Shown: positions 12,263 to 23,810 of the stretch, piece after piece | How the letters are laid out: each line of letters begins with the position of its first letter | How positions within the stretch are numbered: the stretch's first letter is position 1 | Source of the DNA: Cylindrobasidium torrendii FP15055 ss-10 | Taxonomy: Eukaryota > Basidiomycota > Agaricomycetes > Agaricales > Physalacriaceae | Direction of reading: 5' to 3' | NCBI GenBank assembly: GCA_000934385.1 | Contig: KN880450.1 | Coordinates: 143,438-207,437, forward strand | DNA: 64,000 nt | The notes under the pieces: generated by a model | The model's database searches: none | What the model saw: only the letters and a program-made list of their open reading frames with translations | What the model was told of the DNA's origin: nothing | Translations under genes and position numbers: made by a program

Positions 12263-13507
12263 ATGTCCAAACAATTTCCTGCCCTCAAAAATGACCTCCT
12301 CCTACGCGCCGCCCGCGGTACGTGCTCACTGGAATACCGACGAACATCTTCTCACTATCGTACCAGGAGAGAAAACGGAGCGTGCACCCGTATGGATTAT
12401 GCGTCAGGCTGGCCGCCATCTTCCAGGTCGGTATTTCCCTGCAAACGTTCTGTCTTTTTTCTCTAAAACATGAACCCCTCCTCCATCATAGAGTTCATGA
12501 AGCTCCGCGAAAGCCATGGTTTCTTCGAGATTTGCCAAACACCATCGCTTGCGTGCGAGGTGACCCTTCAGCCTGTGCGACACTACACCGGCCTACTCGA
12601 TGCCGCCATCATCTTCAGCGACATCCTAGTCGTCCCGCAAGCCATGGGAATGCATGTCATTATGCAGCCTGGACCACATTTCACGGAACCGCTGAACACG
12701 CCAGAGGATGTCAAGAAACTGAAGGCGAAGGTGGACGTGCAGGAAGCGATGGAGCTTCGAACGGTCTTTGAGGCAATCACGCTCACCAGGACAGAGCTTG
12801 CTGGCGAAGTGCCACTTATTGGATTCTGCGGCGGACCGTGGACACTGTTCGCGTACATGATTGAGGGAGGTGGGACCAGGGCGTGGAACAAGGCGAAATC
12901 CTGGTTGTTCAAGTACCCCGAAGAGTCGAAGGCGCTTCTGGATCAAATCACGACGGTTTGCATTGATTTCCTAGTCGCTCAAGCGCATGCTGGTGCCCAG
13001 GTACGTCTCTGTATGTCTCGATCTATGTTAACCTGACTGGGAAATCAGCTCTTACAAGTGTTTGACACCAACGCAGGCGAGCTCACCCCATACGACTTCT
13101 ACACATTTGTCTTCCCATCTCTCCAACGCATCGGCAAGGAGGTCAAGGAGCGCCTCAAAGCTGACGGCTACGATGTACCCATGACACTCTTTGCCAAATC
13201 CGCAAACTATGCTATCGCCCACTGTGCAGAGAATACGGTGTACGACGTGCTGGGGCTTGACTGGAGGATAGAGGGCTCTGAGGCCCGCACGCTCGTGAAC
13301 GGAAAGACTGCCCTCCAAGGCAACCTGGACCCCGACATTCTGTACGGTGGACGAGATGGCATCGAAGCTGCGGTTAAGCGTACGGCGGAGAGCTTTGGCG
13401 ATTCGGGAGGATGGATAGCAAACCTTGGGCATGGGATTACGCCTGGCGTAAAGCCAGAGGACGTCGAATGGTTCTTCCAATGTGTGCATAAGTATTCCAA
13501 GCGTTGA
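12263..13507 (+). CDS. HEM12: Uroporphyrinogen decarboxylase
   Basis: Cytosolic heme-pathway enzyme that removes four acetate carboxyls from uroporphyrinogen III to give coproporphyrinogen III. Exons: 12263-12317, 12367-12426, 12492-13000 and 13049-13507, giving 360 residues (family about 360-370). Signatures: APVWIMRQAGRHLPEF (substrate-binding Arg; the usual Tyr of RYLPE is His here), FSDILVVPQAMGM, GFCGGPWTLFAYMIEGGG, VFDTNAGELTPYDF and LQGNLDPDILYGG; near the end is NLGHGITPGVKPEDVEWF. The Tyr-to-His change is conservative in size and probably tolerated. Converges with VTS1. Confidence 0.96.
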
Positions 13508-13876
13508 AAGCTATAGCCACAAAAAGAAAGACATGTAAGAGTACTATGTACACCTTTACACACTGTTGTATTCCCTATTACTATGACATTGCGCGCGCCC
13601 TGCGACTTCCTTCTTATCACTCAACAGACGCGTTTCTTGACGTATGTACCATTCGATTCCGAAAAACCATAAATAATCGTACTTGCACCTCGACCTAGAT
13701 TTATGATACAGACCATTGACAGATGATGTGGTAAGGTAAGAGAGGAGCGATGCAAGATACGATAAAACAAGGGCGTGGGTTGGAAGTACACAGACAGGGA
13801 GTAGAGGTATAATAGCATGAAATCGTATTTGGGTGAGTGGCGAAGCGCAAGAAAAGAAGACAAAGAAAACGGGCCC
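13508..13876. other. Intergenic between convergent HEM12 and VTS1
   Basis: 3' flanks only; no coding or RNA signal seen. One ACGCGT occurs near 13627, far from any start codon, so it is not read as regulatory. Confidence 0.5.
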
Positions 13877-15715
13877 TTAAGCAGCTGCACCGGCGGGCTC
13901 CTCAAGACCCATCTTCTTCCTGACCAGCTCAAACGTCTTGAGCATCTTCCTCCTCGCTCCCAGCGCCGCAACACCCTTCGCATCGAGCGCAGCGTCATCC
14001 ATCATAACCATGTCCTTCCAGTGCATGCCTTCGAAGTTGGGCGTGTATTTGTGTAGCCTCAAGCTACGCAACCAGGCGGGAATGTCGGATAACAGTGTCG
14101 GGTCCACTTCCTCCTCTCCCTTCGGCGCCGGACTACCCCCAGCACCATTTGGCTTGGAGTTGTTCATGGGCTTCGGTGCGCGCCGTTGCTGGTTATTGTT
14201 CATCATCCCATTCTGCTGCTGTTGCATCATCCAGTTCTGTCCAAAGCCGTTGGCGGCCATCTGCGCGGCTAGCATCTGAGTCTCCGGGGTGATGCCCATG
14301 ACGCTGAGCATGTTATTGAACGGACTAATGGGTGGCACGCCACCCATGCCTTGCATGTTCTGGAGGTTCTGCATCCCGAGAGGACTGCCGAGACCCATGC
14401 CCATGCCGAAACCACCCATGGGCATACCCAAGCCGTTCATGCCAACATCGCTGCCATTCGCAGAGAGGCCAGGGCTCCGCATGCCATTCAGGCCATTCGG
14501 ACTGCCCCAGTTCGCGTTTCCGTTGCGCGCCTTCGAGTGGGAGTCGCCGTTGGGACTTCCAGGATTTTTGTTGTTACGCCTGTGAATCGTGGGGTCACCC
14601 ATCATGGGCACTCCCGGCTGCTGCTGAGATGCCTGGCCCCAGTCGTTGATAGAGGGCTCAGGGGCAGCACGGCGCTCCTTGGGGAACATCTGGATCGCAG
14701 GCGTATTGACCATGCTGGCCCAGCTCTCAGCCGCGGGCAGCGTAACTTCGTTATTCGCGCGAGGCGAAGAGCCAGTGAACTCTGTGCTTTTAGGGCGTGA
14801 ATTCATCGAAATCTCCTGACCCGACCCGTTGGCTTCTGGCAGCTGGGAGAGCTGAGAACCCCAAGTCGTGGGGCGGCCATCGGGGCTCGAGGCGAGGACA
14901 GGCGCCGAAATGCGGTGGGCAGCGTTACTGGCTTTAAGTTTGGCCCGCTGTGTCGCAAGAGTCGAGGCGGCATCGCCGCCCGAAGCTACGGCCGAGTCGG
15001 GGGAGAGGAAGTTGGAGGCGCTGGGATCCAGGGCCAGGGACTGGCGATTGAAGTTGCGTGCGGTGGGCGACGCGGCGGGCGGCATGCCAGACTTGAGGCC
15101 AGGGCTCTTTAGCTGAGCCAATTTGGCCTCCATCTGGTTCTGCATGGAGCCTAGGATCATCCATCAGTGGTCTGGCAGATGGGAAGCAGGGTGGACACGC
15201 ACCCATAGCCGGACTGAGGAGGGCCGTCATCGGGTCCGACCTGGCCATTTGCTGAAGAACGGTAATAAAGAACCGGATTTGAACTTGAGTAGAGTGTTGG
15301 AGAAGGCTGTAAAGAGCGGCTGTGCGCTCGGCTTCGGAGAGGACCTTGAACCATTGCTCGATGGCGCTGAGTTCCTCCTTGAAATTGACATCGAGAGAAG
15401 CCGCCGCCATTTCTTCCAGAGTAGCATCATAGCTTTGCAGATTTTCAAACCATTGGTCGAGGGCTTCGGCTAAGTGGCGCGACGGGATAAGCGCCTGAGG
15501 CGGGAGGAGAAGAAAAAAAGACACGCACCTTCAGGCGTCTCGAACATGCGAGAGCTGCTTACGAGCTCGCTCGTAGGACGGCCATTCGGACCGACGCCGG
15601 GACGAGGAGAAGACGGCACTGGGCCGATACGAGTCGGGCCAAGCGACTGGCGAGCAGCATTGCGCTCTTGACCGGGAGACGGGCTGCGACTAGTTGGAGG
15701 GGGACGAAGGCTCAT
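13877..15715 (-). CDS. VTS1: SAM-domain RNA-binding protein Vts1 (Smaug family)
   Basis: Post-transcriptional regulator that binds hairpin Smaug-recognition elements in mRNAs and promotes deadenylation. Exons: 15715-15529, 15469-15203 and 15150-13877, giving 575 residues. N-terminal low-complexity region; a helical domain conserved in fungal Vts1 ([20 protein letters not shown] ... [20 protein letters not shown]); a long Gly/Met/Asn/Gln-rich middle; then the C-terminal SAM domain ([20 protein letters not shown] ... [20 protein letters not shown]). The RNA-contacting basic stretch GARRKM is kept. An in-frame ATG at 15802 would add 29 residues; 15715 matches the usual fungal N-terminus better. 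Confidence 0.92.
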
Positions 15716-16678
15716 GTTGACGATGTGCAAGAATGAATAGAACTCAGGCTCCTTGATCCAGCCGCGCCTGTCGGTTGCCTGATGATGGTTGTTGGAAACC
15801 AAGTGTCACGACCGAATCGCTTTTGATAGACTGCCTATTATGTAACCCATCCTTATTGTCTTCACTTCCAACAAGGTAAACACCTTTCTAAGACACTAGA
15901 CAAGCATTCCTTATAACGCGCACGGGCCATTTCCAGCGCCCCCATTGTCCGGCCGCCCTAGTCGGCGCTGGCAAGAATAAAGACGGGTCAGTCTAGACTT
16001 CTGCCTCATGGCCGATGGCGGCCCCATCAAAGCCGACCCGTTCTCCTCGCCGTACTGTACGTACTTCAAGTCCTGTAATAACCGCCCAGAAATCGACACG
16101 TATATCATTAAAGGCAGCCCGGTGGCAGCCACAGCTGTGTGGTTTTTGACCGCTTCAATCATTCAGATCATCACGAGTTATCCCAAAGTCATCCCAACTC
16201 GAGACGATTTAGCATATAATTTAACAGTAGGCAAGACTGATGGTGCCCGAGCCCCAAGGCTTGAATACCCGCCTCTGTCGACTCTTGCTGACTGCAATAC
16301 GTTGTCCTAACCGTGGTCGACGCATTGGTCGTGCTACCAACATATAAGTACGGATTCAATGTGAAGGTTTCAGTGGAAGGTTAGTCTTGAGCCGGCCGTC
16401 CTTCAGGTCGACTCGCATGACTCGCTATGTAACCTAGACTAGGATGGGGCTCCCTCGGCCATCCAATCTACACTGTCTTGACTTCATGGCTGCGCGGCTG
16501 GTCACAGATCATGCCACTCTGTTCACCAACTCAATTCAAACCTTGAGCATACAACGGTCATACGCCAGCTCAGTGCCGCATATAAGCATACTCACGCAAG
16601 CTTGCCACCCCCACTCCCTCTGCTTCCTAGCCAAAGTCAAGCTCATCGTCCAACATCGCAGACATACCGCCATCAACG
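15716..16678. other. Divergent upstream region with one doubtful small ORF
   Basis: Upstream of VTS1 (minus) and of the gene at 16679 (plus). An open frame at 16008-16310 (MADGGPIKADPFSSPY..., 100 codons) has one hydrophobic segment (AATAVWFLTASIIQIITSY) and could be spliced with a 55-nt intron, but I recognise no family and no conserved end, so it is not called as a gene. Confidence 0.35.
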
Positions 16679-17213
16679 ATGCCTCCCATCCAAGACTTCT
16701 TTATCGGCCGCAACTATCCTTACGATCCCGCTCGTGGAACGATTGAGCAATTCAAAGACATGTGCACCAACGTCTACCACTGGGGCAAGAAGCGCAAAGA
16801 AAGGAAAAGAGCTCTCAAGGCGCTCCGCGAAGCCATGGCAGCCCAGTTTAGCGCCTCTTATGGGAGCAATGACCGAAGTCTACCGGCATGGCAGAATCTG
16901 TGTGGGGTCCTCGACGTGCAGGATATTCCAAGCAGCATCACCCAATGCAAAAAGGTGCGCTCAATCTACGAAGACAAATGTGGCCCATACTAAGGCAAGT
17001 TGGTAGATAATTGAGCACATTTATGTCAACATCTGGGACCTCGTTGACTACTCTGTTTACTCGGGCCGCCCCCTCCTTCTTCACCCGACCGAGCGCGCGC
17101 TCGCTGTCTACACCCTGACGGAGGAAAAAGTATACCCTCGAGAAAAGGCGCGGGCCAACGGCCTGTTACGTTTCCTTTTGCGCCAGATCTTGAATCCTCG
17201 CGAGAGGCGTTAA
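16679..17213 (+). CDS. Conserved fungal protein of unknown function
   Basis: Two exons, 16679-16954 and 17007-17213 (52-nt intron), giving 160 residues. Without splicing the frame stops at 16993; splicing restores a family pattern common in many fungal proteomes: an N-terminal DFFIGRNYPYDPARGTIEQF and tryptophan segment, and a C-terminal IYVNIWDLVDYSVYSGRPLL ... YPREKARANGLLRFLLRQIL. No catalytic motif is visible and the function is unknown. A decayed partial copy follows immediately downstream (17231-17473). Confidence 0.75.
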
Positions 17214-17230
17214 ATACATACAGTAGCATC

Positions 17231-17473
17231 ATGGTGGCAGCAGTACCACTCCTTGAGGTCCAGTCGAGCGAGGAAGTTGCCTCTTCGTCAGTAGGTTTTG
17301 TAATCAGTCCCATATCGTGCGTGAGATATTCCCGCGACAACAAGAGCCACCCAATATTCCTCCCTGCAATCCACTTAGAGTATAGGTCGAAGACAACGCC
17401 CGGCGGGCTGATCGTACATCATGGTGGCCCGCTACAGTTTCTGTTGCGTCAAATCATGGACCCACCAGCCTAG
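17231..17473 (+). pseudogene. Decayed partial copy of the preceding gene
   Basis: The reading frame contains VPLLEVQSSEEVAS and ends GGPLQFLLRQIMDPPA, matching the C-terminal half of the preceding protein (GLLRFLLRQILNP). Between them the equivalent of the V/I-F/Y-PR motif (REIFPRQQ) is in another frame, near 17320-17345. The piece thus looks like a frameshifted tandem remnant without its 5' half. A real exon of an unrecognised gene is the alternative. The rest of 17474-17687 holds nothing I can identify. Confidence 0.45.
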
Positions 17474-17687
17474 GAACTCTTCCAAAGCTGGCGATAAACA
17501 CAAGAGCAACACTGAGAAGACAACCTTCGCAACTTTGGGAGTGAATCGTATTCCGTTGACTATGGCTAGGTCTTGAACTTCTGAAATCCATATTCAATGC
17601 CTGTTAAACCTCGCCAGTCAGTTGGTAGAAATAATGTAAGCAGCTAGTATAGCAATAAGAGTTGGGTATAGTACAACGAATGGTACC

Positions 17688-18648
17688 TCAAGAGGCAGAT
17701 GGAGAAACTTTGATAGAAGACTTTGGCGGTGGAACGTCGAACGCGGGCATATTCCTCAACGCCTCCATCTTGTCCTCTCGTTGTTCTATCACCTGAACGT
17801 CTGTCGAACTTTCTTGATCCTGAAGCAACTCTTCGAAAAGCTTCTTTCCTTCGCCCCGCGGCTTTGCATATTCTAGGACCATGCGTCGATTGCGCAAAAC
17901 GCGTCGGTCGGTGTCTCGCCAGCAGGCGTCTGCAGTGGATTGTTGGACAAACGTGATGAAGGCACGTCCCGTGTGTTGCCCGAGTTTGTCTTTCACTAGA
18001 CCCAAGATCAAAATTGCGAGACTGGGATATAACAGATGGACAGGGCAACGCACCCACAGCAACCTTCTGCACATCGCCCCAATGAGAGAACCAGTCTTTC
18101 AATTGAGCTGGATTCATTTTGTAGTGAATGTTGCCAGCATATATTGTCCGACCGGGCAATTGGGGTTTGTCGGCGAGATTGCTGACAGCAATGTAGCGTA
18201 CTTGATGTTTGTAGAGCCGCGTTTGGTCTTTCTGTGGTGTGGGGCAGAACGATAACTGGACAGGCAGATCCCGGCTTTTCTTGCCCTTTGGAGTGGGGAC
18301 ATCAACTGTGAAGTGGATGGGATCTACTGTATGGGCGCGCACGGCTTTGAGAGCACCGGTGTATTTGCGAAAAGTTACATATGCAATGAGCGGCTGGTTC
18401 TCTGGTTGTGCTGCACGGTGAAAGTTAGCAGAAACTTATAGTGGATGAGGCAACGCACAAAGTCGGAGTCTATCGACCTTGCCAAACTGTCTAAAGCGTA
18501 GGTGGATAGCCTCGAACGGCAGCCTCGAATCCAGTTTCTCTACAAGGAGAGTGCGGGATGGTCTAACGTCCTTTCTACATGTCGAAGTGCGACAGAACCC
18601 TCTGATTTGTTGCGAAACGAGTTGCAGCAATGGTGTTGGCAAGCGCAT
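17688..18648 (-). CDS. Two-RRM RNA-binding protein, probably mitochondrial
   Basis: Exons 18648-18459, 18410-18054 and 17995-17688, giving 284 residues. RRM1: RTLLVEKLDSRLPFEAI (RNP2 position) and QPLIAYVTFRKYTGALKAV (RNP1 position, weak). RRM2: GRTIYAGNIHYKMNPAQLKD (RNP2) and GRAFITFVQQSTADACW (RNP1). The N-terminus (MRLPTPLLQLVSQQIRGFCR) is basic, lacks acidic residues and looks like a mitochondrial presequence. The tail is Glu/Asp-rich. The combination suggests a mitochondrial mRNA or ribosome-assembly factor; no ortholog is named with confidence. It is divergent from TYR1 (start 18740), only 91 bp apart. Confidence 0.82.
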
Positions 18649-18739
18649 AGTCTAGGAAAGGAGCCGCGTCGTAGTCGGAGTCAAAGGTCACGAAGTTGTA
18701 ACAGCCACCGATCCATGCCAATCTTTTGCGCGTTCCACC

Positions 18740-20351
18740 ATGTCCCGCTTTCCTCGCGACCTGAAAGCCACAGCTCCTGCGAATGAGCAGCCGACCATTG
18801 GGATAATAGGAATGGGACTCATGGGTTCGATGTATGCCCGCGTTCTCACGCAAGCTGGCTGGAAAAAGTCCGTGTCGCGTCCACTGCGATCGTGCGCTAG
18901 CCTAATGCGCGCGCCAGAATCCACGTCTGTGACAGGCCTGATAGATATGAGGCGTTGAAGGAGGAATGGGCTGGTGTGTCGCGCTTGAATACTGTGCTAC
19001 TCGAGCTCACAGTCCTGCAGACATCCCAGCGGTAACGGCATTCCCAGATGGCTATGGCGTCTCTCGAACATCTGATTTTATCATGTATTCTGTGGAAGCA
19101 GAGTTCATTGACGGCGTCGTCGCTCAGTATGGGCCATGTACGTTCTTTCGACATCCTCGCACCTTATCTGACAACATACAGCTACGAAGCTTAACGCCGT
19201 TGTCGCCGGTCAGACCTCAGTCAAGGCGCCAGAGAGAGCGGCATTCGAAAAGCATCTTCCCAAGGATGTTTCCATTGTCTCTTGCCATTCTCTACACGGA
19301 CCAACTGTCAATCCAATCGGCCAACCACTTGTGCGAACCATCCTTTCCAGTGAGAGCGTCTGCTCATTTGACTAGGTTCTCATCAAGCACCGTGGGAGTG
19401 ACGAAGACCTTGGCCTTGTGGAAAACATACTTCGATGCTTCGGCTCTCGCTTTGTTCACTTGTCCTATGAGGAACACGACGTCGTTACCGCAAATACTCA
19501 AGCTGTTACGCATGCTGCGTTTCTCAGGTGCGTGCCATTCCTCCCCAAACCATTGTGACTCATTATTGAATAGTATGGGAACGGCATGGGCCTCTTCTAA
19601 GGCATACCCATGGGAGTCGGGACTCTACGTAGGCGGTATCGAGACCGTCAAAGTGAACTTGACCCTCCGTATATTCAGCAACGCCTGGCACGTCTACGCA
19701 GGCCTTGCTATCCTCAACCCGCAAGCTCGCGAGCAAATCAACCAGTACGCGAAGAGTGCGACAGAGCTATTTAAGATGATGATTGAGGCTGGAACAGCTA
19801 GTAACGAAGCTGAGGAGAAGAAGTTGAGGGACCGTATTGAATGGGCGCGCAAGACAGTCTTTGGAGAGACAATTGGACATGAGGGTCAGAGGAGACCTAT
19901 TCTACTCTCTGAACACATCCTAGACCGATTTAGTCTGGGTCGTGTCCCCGAGGGAACCGAAGGGTCAAACTACCGTCCAAACAGCCACTTGTCCCTTTTG
20001 GCGATGGTGGATTGCTGGGCGCATCTAAACATCAATCCCTTCCATCATCTATCGCTAGCTGCGACGCCTCTTTTCCGACTCTTCTTGGGGGTGGCAGAGC
20101 ATCTCTTTTTGTCGCAGAGCATGCTCGACGCGTCTATCCACTCGGCGATCTACGACACTTGGCATCGGTCGGACGACCTAGAGTTCATTGTAGCAGCAAG
20201 GGGATGGAGCCAATGTGTTCAATTCGGGAGCTTCGATGTATACAAGAAGAGGTTTGATGGTACACGCGCGTTCTTCGAAGGCAGATTTGAAGAGAGTGGC
20301 AGGCTAGGGAGTGAAATGATCAAGACGGTGATGGAGAACAAGGTCGAATGA
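18740..20351 (+). CDS. TYR1: Prephenate dehydrogenase (NADP+)
   Basis: Tyrosine-pathway enzyme oxidising prephenate to 4-hydroxyphenylpyruvate. Exons: 18740-18867, 18918-18973, 19021-19137, 19182-19330, 19376-19527 and 19574-20351, giving 459 residues, close to yeast Tyr1. Rossmann motif TIGIIGMGLMGSMYARVL; then IHVCDRPDRYEALKEEW, YSVEAEFIDGVVAQYGPSTK, AGQTSVKAPERAAFEKHLP, VSIVSCHSLHGPTVNPIGQ (active-site His region) and FVHLSYEEHDVVTANTQAVT. The long final exon carries the helical dimerisation domain (ETVKVNLTLRIFSNAWHVYA). No C-terminal ACT domain is seen. Confidence 0.93.
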
Positions 20352-20466
20352 GAGACAGGGAACTCAAAATTGTATTTGAATTATGTACATAGATTTGCTG
20401 TATTTTGAAATTGGGTGTAATGGTAGTTAAGTCAAGTGTGTGTACTCGAACGTACGGCCGCCAAAT

Positions 20467-20472
20467 CGATCG
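20467..20472. promoter_or_regulatory. CGATCG palindrome upstream of DIB1
   Basis: CGATCG ends 73 bp before the DIB1 ATG. Function unknown. Confidence 0.45.
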
Positions 20473-20545
20473 AGTGTACTGTCTGCCTTCGTCCACCACG
20501 AGCTAGCCACCCATAGTCTGCATTCTCAACGAAGTATAACAAACA

Positions 20546-21241
20546 ATGTCCTACTTCCTCCCCCATCTTCCTTCTGGCTGGCACGTCGACGAGGCAATCA
20601 AGAGCGAGGAGGACCGGGTGGTGGTGATTCGCTTCGGCTACGATTGGGACAGCCAGTGCATGACCATGGACGAGACGCTTTACGCCATTTCGGAGAAAGT
20701 GCAGAACTTTGCTGTCATTTATCTGTGCGACATCACACAGGTGCCAGATTTCAATAAGGTGCGTATTCCCTCTTTGCACGTCTCTCCCTCCACTTGTTTA
20801 CTTACGCTGTATAGATGTACGAATTATACGATCCATGCACTGTGATGTTCTTCTATCGGTGCGTCCCCTTTGCTTCGAGTGGGACACGCCTTGACTTGGA
20901 CGAGCAGCAACAAACACATCATGATTGATTTGGGAACTGGTAACAACAATAAAATGTGCGCATTCTACCATCCACCATTGACGTCCCGCGCTAAGCAATA
21001 CGCAACCCTACAGTAATTGGGCTATGGACAATAAACAAGAGGCACGTCCAGCGTTTCGACTCTCATCTAGATGGTGCTAATACTTTAGACTAGATGGTGG
21101 ACATCATAGAAACTGTGTACCGCGGAGCATCCAAAGGCCGTGGTTTGGTCGTTTCTCCCAAAGGTGCGTCCCTAGCTGAGACTCCAGCGGGATATTACGT
21201 CTCATTTTTTATAAGACTACTCCACCCGCTATCGCTACTAA
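20546..21241 (+). CDS. DIB1: U5 snRNP component Dib1/Dim1 (thioredoxin-like 4A)
   Basis: Essential tri-snRNP protein that sits near the active site of the pre-B spliceosome. Exons: 20546-20758, 20815-20858, 20908-20955, 21014-21041, 21094-21163 and 21216-21241, giving 142 residues, exactly the conserved length. Sequence is near-canonical: SYFLPHLPSGWHVDEAIKSE, EKVQNFAVIYLCDITQVPDF, CTVMFFYRNKHIMIDLGTG, VYRGASKGRGLVVSPKDYS. Intron 4 (21042-21093) must use a GC donor (CAAGAG/gcacgt) to give NKQEMVDIIETVYRG; no GT site keeps the frame. The acceptor region contains a short duplication of TAGATGGTG. Confidence 0.95.
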
Positions 21242-21597
21242 GCTCTCTACATCCTGGATTCCCATGGGCTATGTCACACTCTCCAGCTTCCTCGATATTG
21301 GTACGCCCATCCTGTTTTTATCCCATGTGTTATCGACCTTGTCTCGAATGAATATCCGAGCGTCAATTCATACTGTTCATTGAGCCTATACGCTACCGAC
21401 GTATCACGATCATGGTACTGTAAGGTGTTCGTGAATAAATACAAAGCCGTTTGACCAAGACTACAAGTAACGGTGACTACTTATTGCAGTACAGTTACAG
21501 TTCAAGAAAGCGAGTACAGAGCGCAGACCATCACAATTGCAATTAAGGAATAATATAAGTTGAACCGGCAGGAGACATGACACCTGAGATTTCCACT
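21242..21597. other. Intergenic between convergent DIB1 and RING gene
   Basis: 3' flanks only; a tract rich in TACAGTTACAGTT-like words near 21485-21510. No gene signal. Confidence 0.5.
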
Positions 21598-23701
21598 CTA
21601 GGTGGCGTGGCTGAATGACCTGAGGAAATGCCTCGCCCCACTTGGCATATTTGGTGTCGGTGCAACCACAACTGGCGCCTGCGCCGTCACTTCGAGCCCC
21701 AGAGCATTGTTCCGACTGGTAGGCGGCGCTGCTGCATAAATATGCGGCCCCCAATTAACCTGTGGTTCATGTGATCTACGCCTCGACGAACGCGAAGGCG
21801 CAGATACGCGCGAGCTCGAATGTGAATGAGTGTGTCCTGGAACTTCCGGAATCCACACCGTAGGCTGTGGGACAGGTGCAGGGTGCAAGGATGGCGGTAG
21901 AGATCCTGACGGTTCTACATGCGAGGAAGGCGCAGAGCCGTGGAAGAAAGACGGGGCAGCAGGTGCTGTAGCACGGGATGTGAGTCTTGCGCGCGGTTGC
22001 GTTGGCGTTCGGTCGGCGCTGGTCGTTAAAGCAGGAGCGATTACAGGCAAAAATGCTCGGGGGTCCCCCACCGAGATTTCCAAGCCGTCTTCTGGCGCAG
22101 TGTGCCGACGCCTGCCATCAGAAGACCCTAGAAGTGGAGACGGCTCGACGTCCAAGGAGGTTTGTATGGGTAGTGGTTCAGTCTGGAAATGTGCGAGGCC
22201 ATCAACACCCAACGAGTTGAGTGATAGACGCGAATTGCTACTGAAATTGACATTGATACTGCCGTTGTCATTCCATGTTGCGATGCTACCTCGTGAACTG
22301 AGAGGCGTGAAGTTGGCTCTGCGTGTGTTTGGAGATTCGGCGCGCACTGCCGCTGTTGGAACTGATCCTGGTACAGGGCTTGCGCGCTGAAGACTCCGAT
22401 CAACTTCTAGTTGAACCGCCATTCGAGGCTCTGATGGCCCAGCCACAGGAGCAACGTCGTAGGTCTCTCTGTGCTTTTTCCGATGCTTCCTTTCCTTGGG
22501 GTCTCGATGCCGTTCCTTCTTGATAATGATACCTGGCGCCCCAGAGTCCGTGGTCATGGGAGGGATAACATGCTGTCGAATAGTGCGTGTCCCATAGATG
22601 GCGGGGTCGTTGTTGACCATGCCTGTTTCAGTGTATGGGTAAAATGCAGTACGATGGAGGGTCACGTCCTCGGGAGGCGTCGGCAAAGGATTCGAGTTTG
22701 AATCGTAGTGCAGACCGCCCCCGGCTTGCAGCGAAAACGGGCCGATTGCAATCGGCTGATGCAGTGGTGGCGAAGGAATTACTTCTCGTGCTTTGCCTTT
22801 TCCCTTTACGTCTTTTCGTCGTCGCACAGGTGATTCGAGTTCTGCAATTCGAACTCTCAACGCCTCCAATTCTTCCGTCATATCAGATGCGTTCCTGTGT
22901 AGAAATGAGTACAGAGAAACTAAGTATGGCAAGCCAAAGCGCACCTCTCCATGGCCTCGCTGCGGCCCTCTGCCATTTTAGTACGAAAATGTAGGTCGCA
23001 TGCTGCGCGCTGAGTCTTCATAGTGTTCATGAAGGCGGTGAGAAGATTTCGCAACAGAGCTGTGGGCCGCGGAGTCTATGCAAACAATAAACATCTAACG
23101 TGTGTGATCTCAACTGACACCTACGTCCGCGTCAGGGAGATGAACTCGGCGCCTATCCTGCTCTGCGAGCCATTCTTGGACTTCATTCTCAAGCGAGGCG
23201 GCTGCTTCTGGGATCGTAGACCCTTCGAGAGGTTCGCCAAGCGCTGCTACGAGGCGTTGAGTTAGTTCTCCAGCCTGGGACGCCTCGTCGCTCATTGGCG
23301 GCGATGTGGGGGCTGGGGTCTCGAACGAAACATGGAGCTTCTTGACCGCATCTGCATCCCGGTAGACGCGTCGGCACAATGGACACGAGCCTCCAGAAAG
23401 AAAACGCTGTCTGCGGTCCTCCAAAATGTGCATGAAGCATCTGGAACCACATTAGCACATAGGAAACACGCATACAAGGCGTGGGGCGCAGGAGGTATGC
23501 ACGAGTCGGCGATGATACATCGAGCCCATATGAACAGATGGGGGTCCATCAGTACAATAAAATAGAAGCGACAAAGCGAAGTGTACGCACGCTTTGCAGA
23601 GAATATGGCCACAGGGAATTCCATGGGGCAACACGTCTTCGGTGTCGTATTCGCTCAGGCAGATATCGCAGTGACTGGCTGGATGCACATATAAAGGCAT
23701 C
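21598..23701 (-). CDS. RING-finger protein with coiled coil and disordered tail
   Basis: Putative E3 ubiquitin ligase. Exon 1 starts at 23701 with MPLYVHPASHCDICLSEYDT and GIPCGHILCKA; after an intron of about 150 nt (unusually long here), exon 2 continues CFMHILEDRRQ ... GGSCPLCRRVY. Together they form a C3HC4 RING (CX2C, CxHX2C, CX2C...CPLC). Exon 3 (TAFMNTMKTQRAACDLHFRT) and the start of exon 4 (NASDMTEELEALRVRIAELE) form a coiled coil. The remaining about 400 residues are Pro/Ser/Arg-rich and disordered, with a basic patch KKERHRDPKERKHRKKHRE that could be a nuclear signal. Divergent from TTI2, 109 bp between starts. Substrates unknown. Confidence 0.8.
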
Positions 23702-23810
23702 TTAATTAGGCGAGAACGGTAACACCGCCAACAATGTTGACCATGGACAAGATGGTGGGGAATGGAGAACAAGGGTAATGGTGTGATCGGACGCTGTAAC
23801 GCGCGCAATC

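Noticed and set aside
16008..16310. Small plus-strand frame with one hydrophobic segment
   Set aside because: No family match, no clear end and no supporting splice chain; kept only as a note in the intergenic entry.
21598..22390. Long plus-strand frames opposite the RING gene tail
   Set aside because: Shadow of a GC-rich, disordered minus-strand coding exon.
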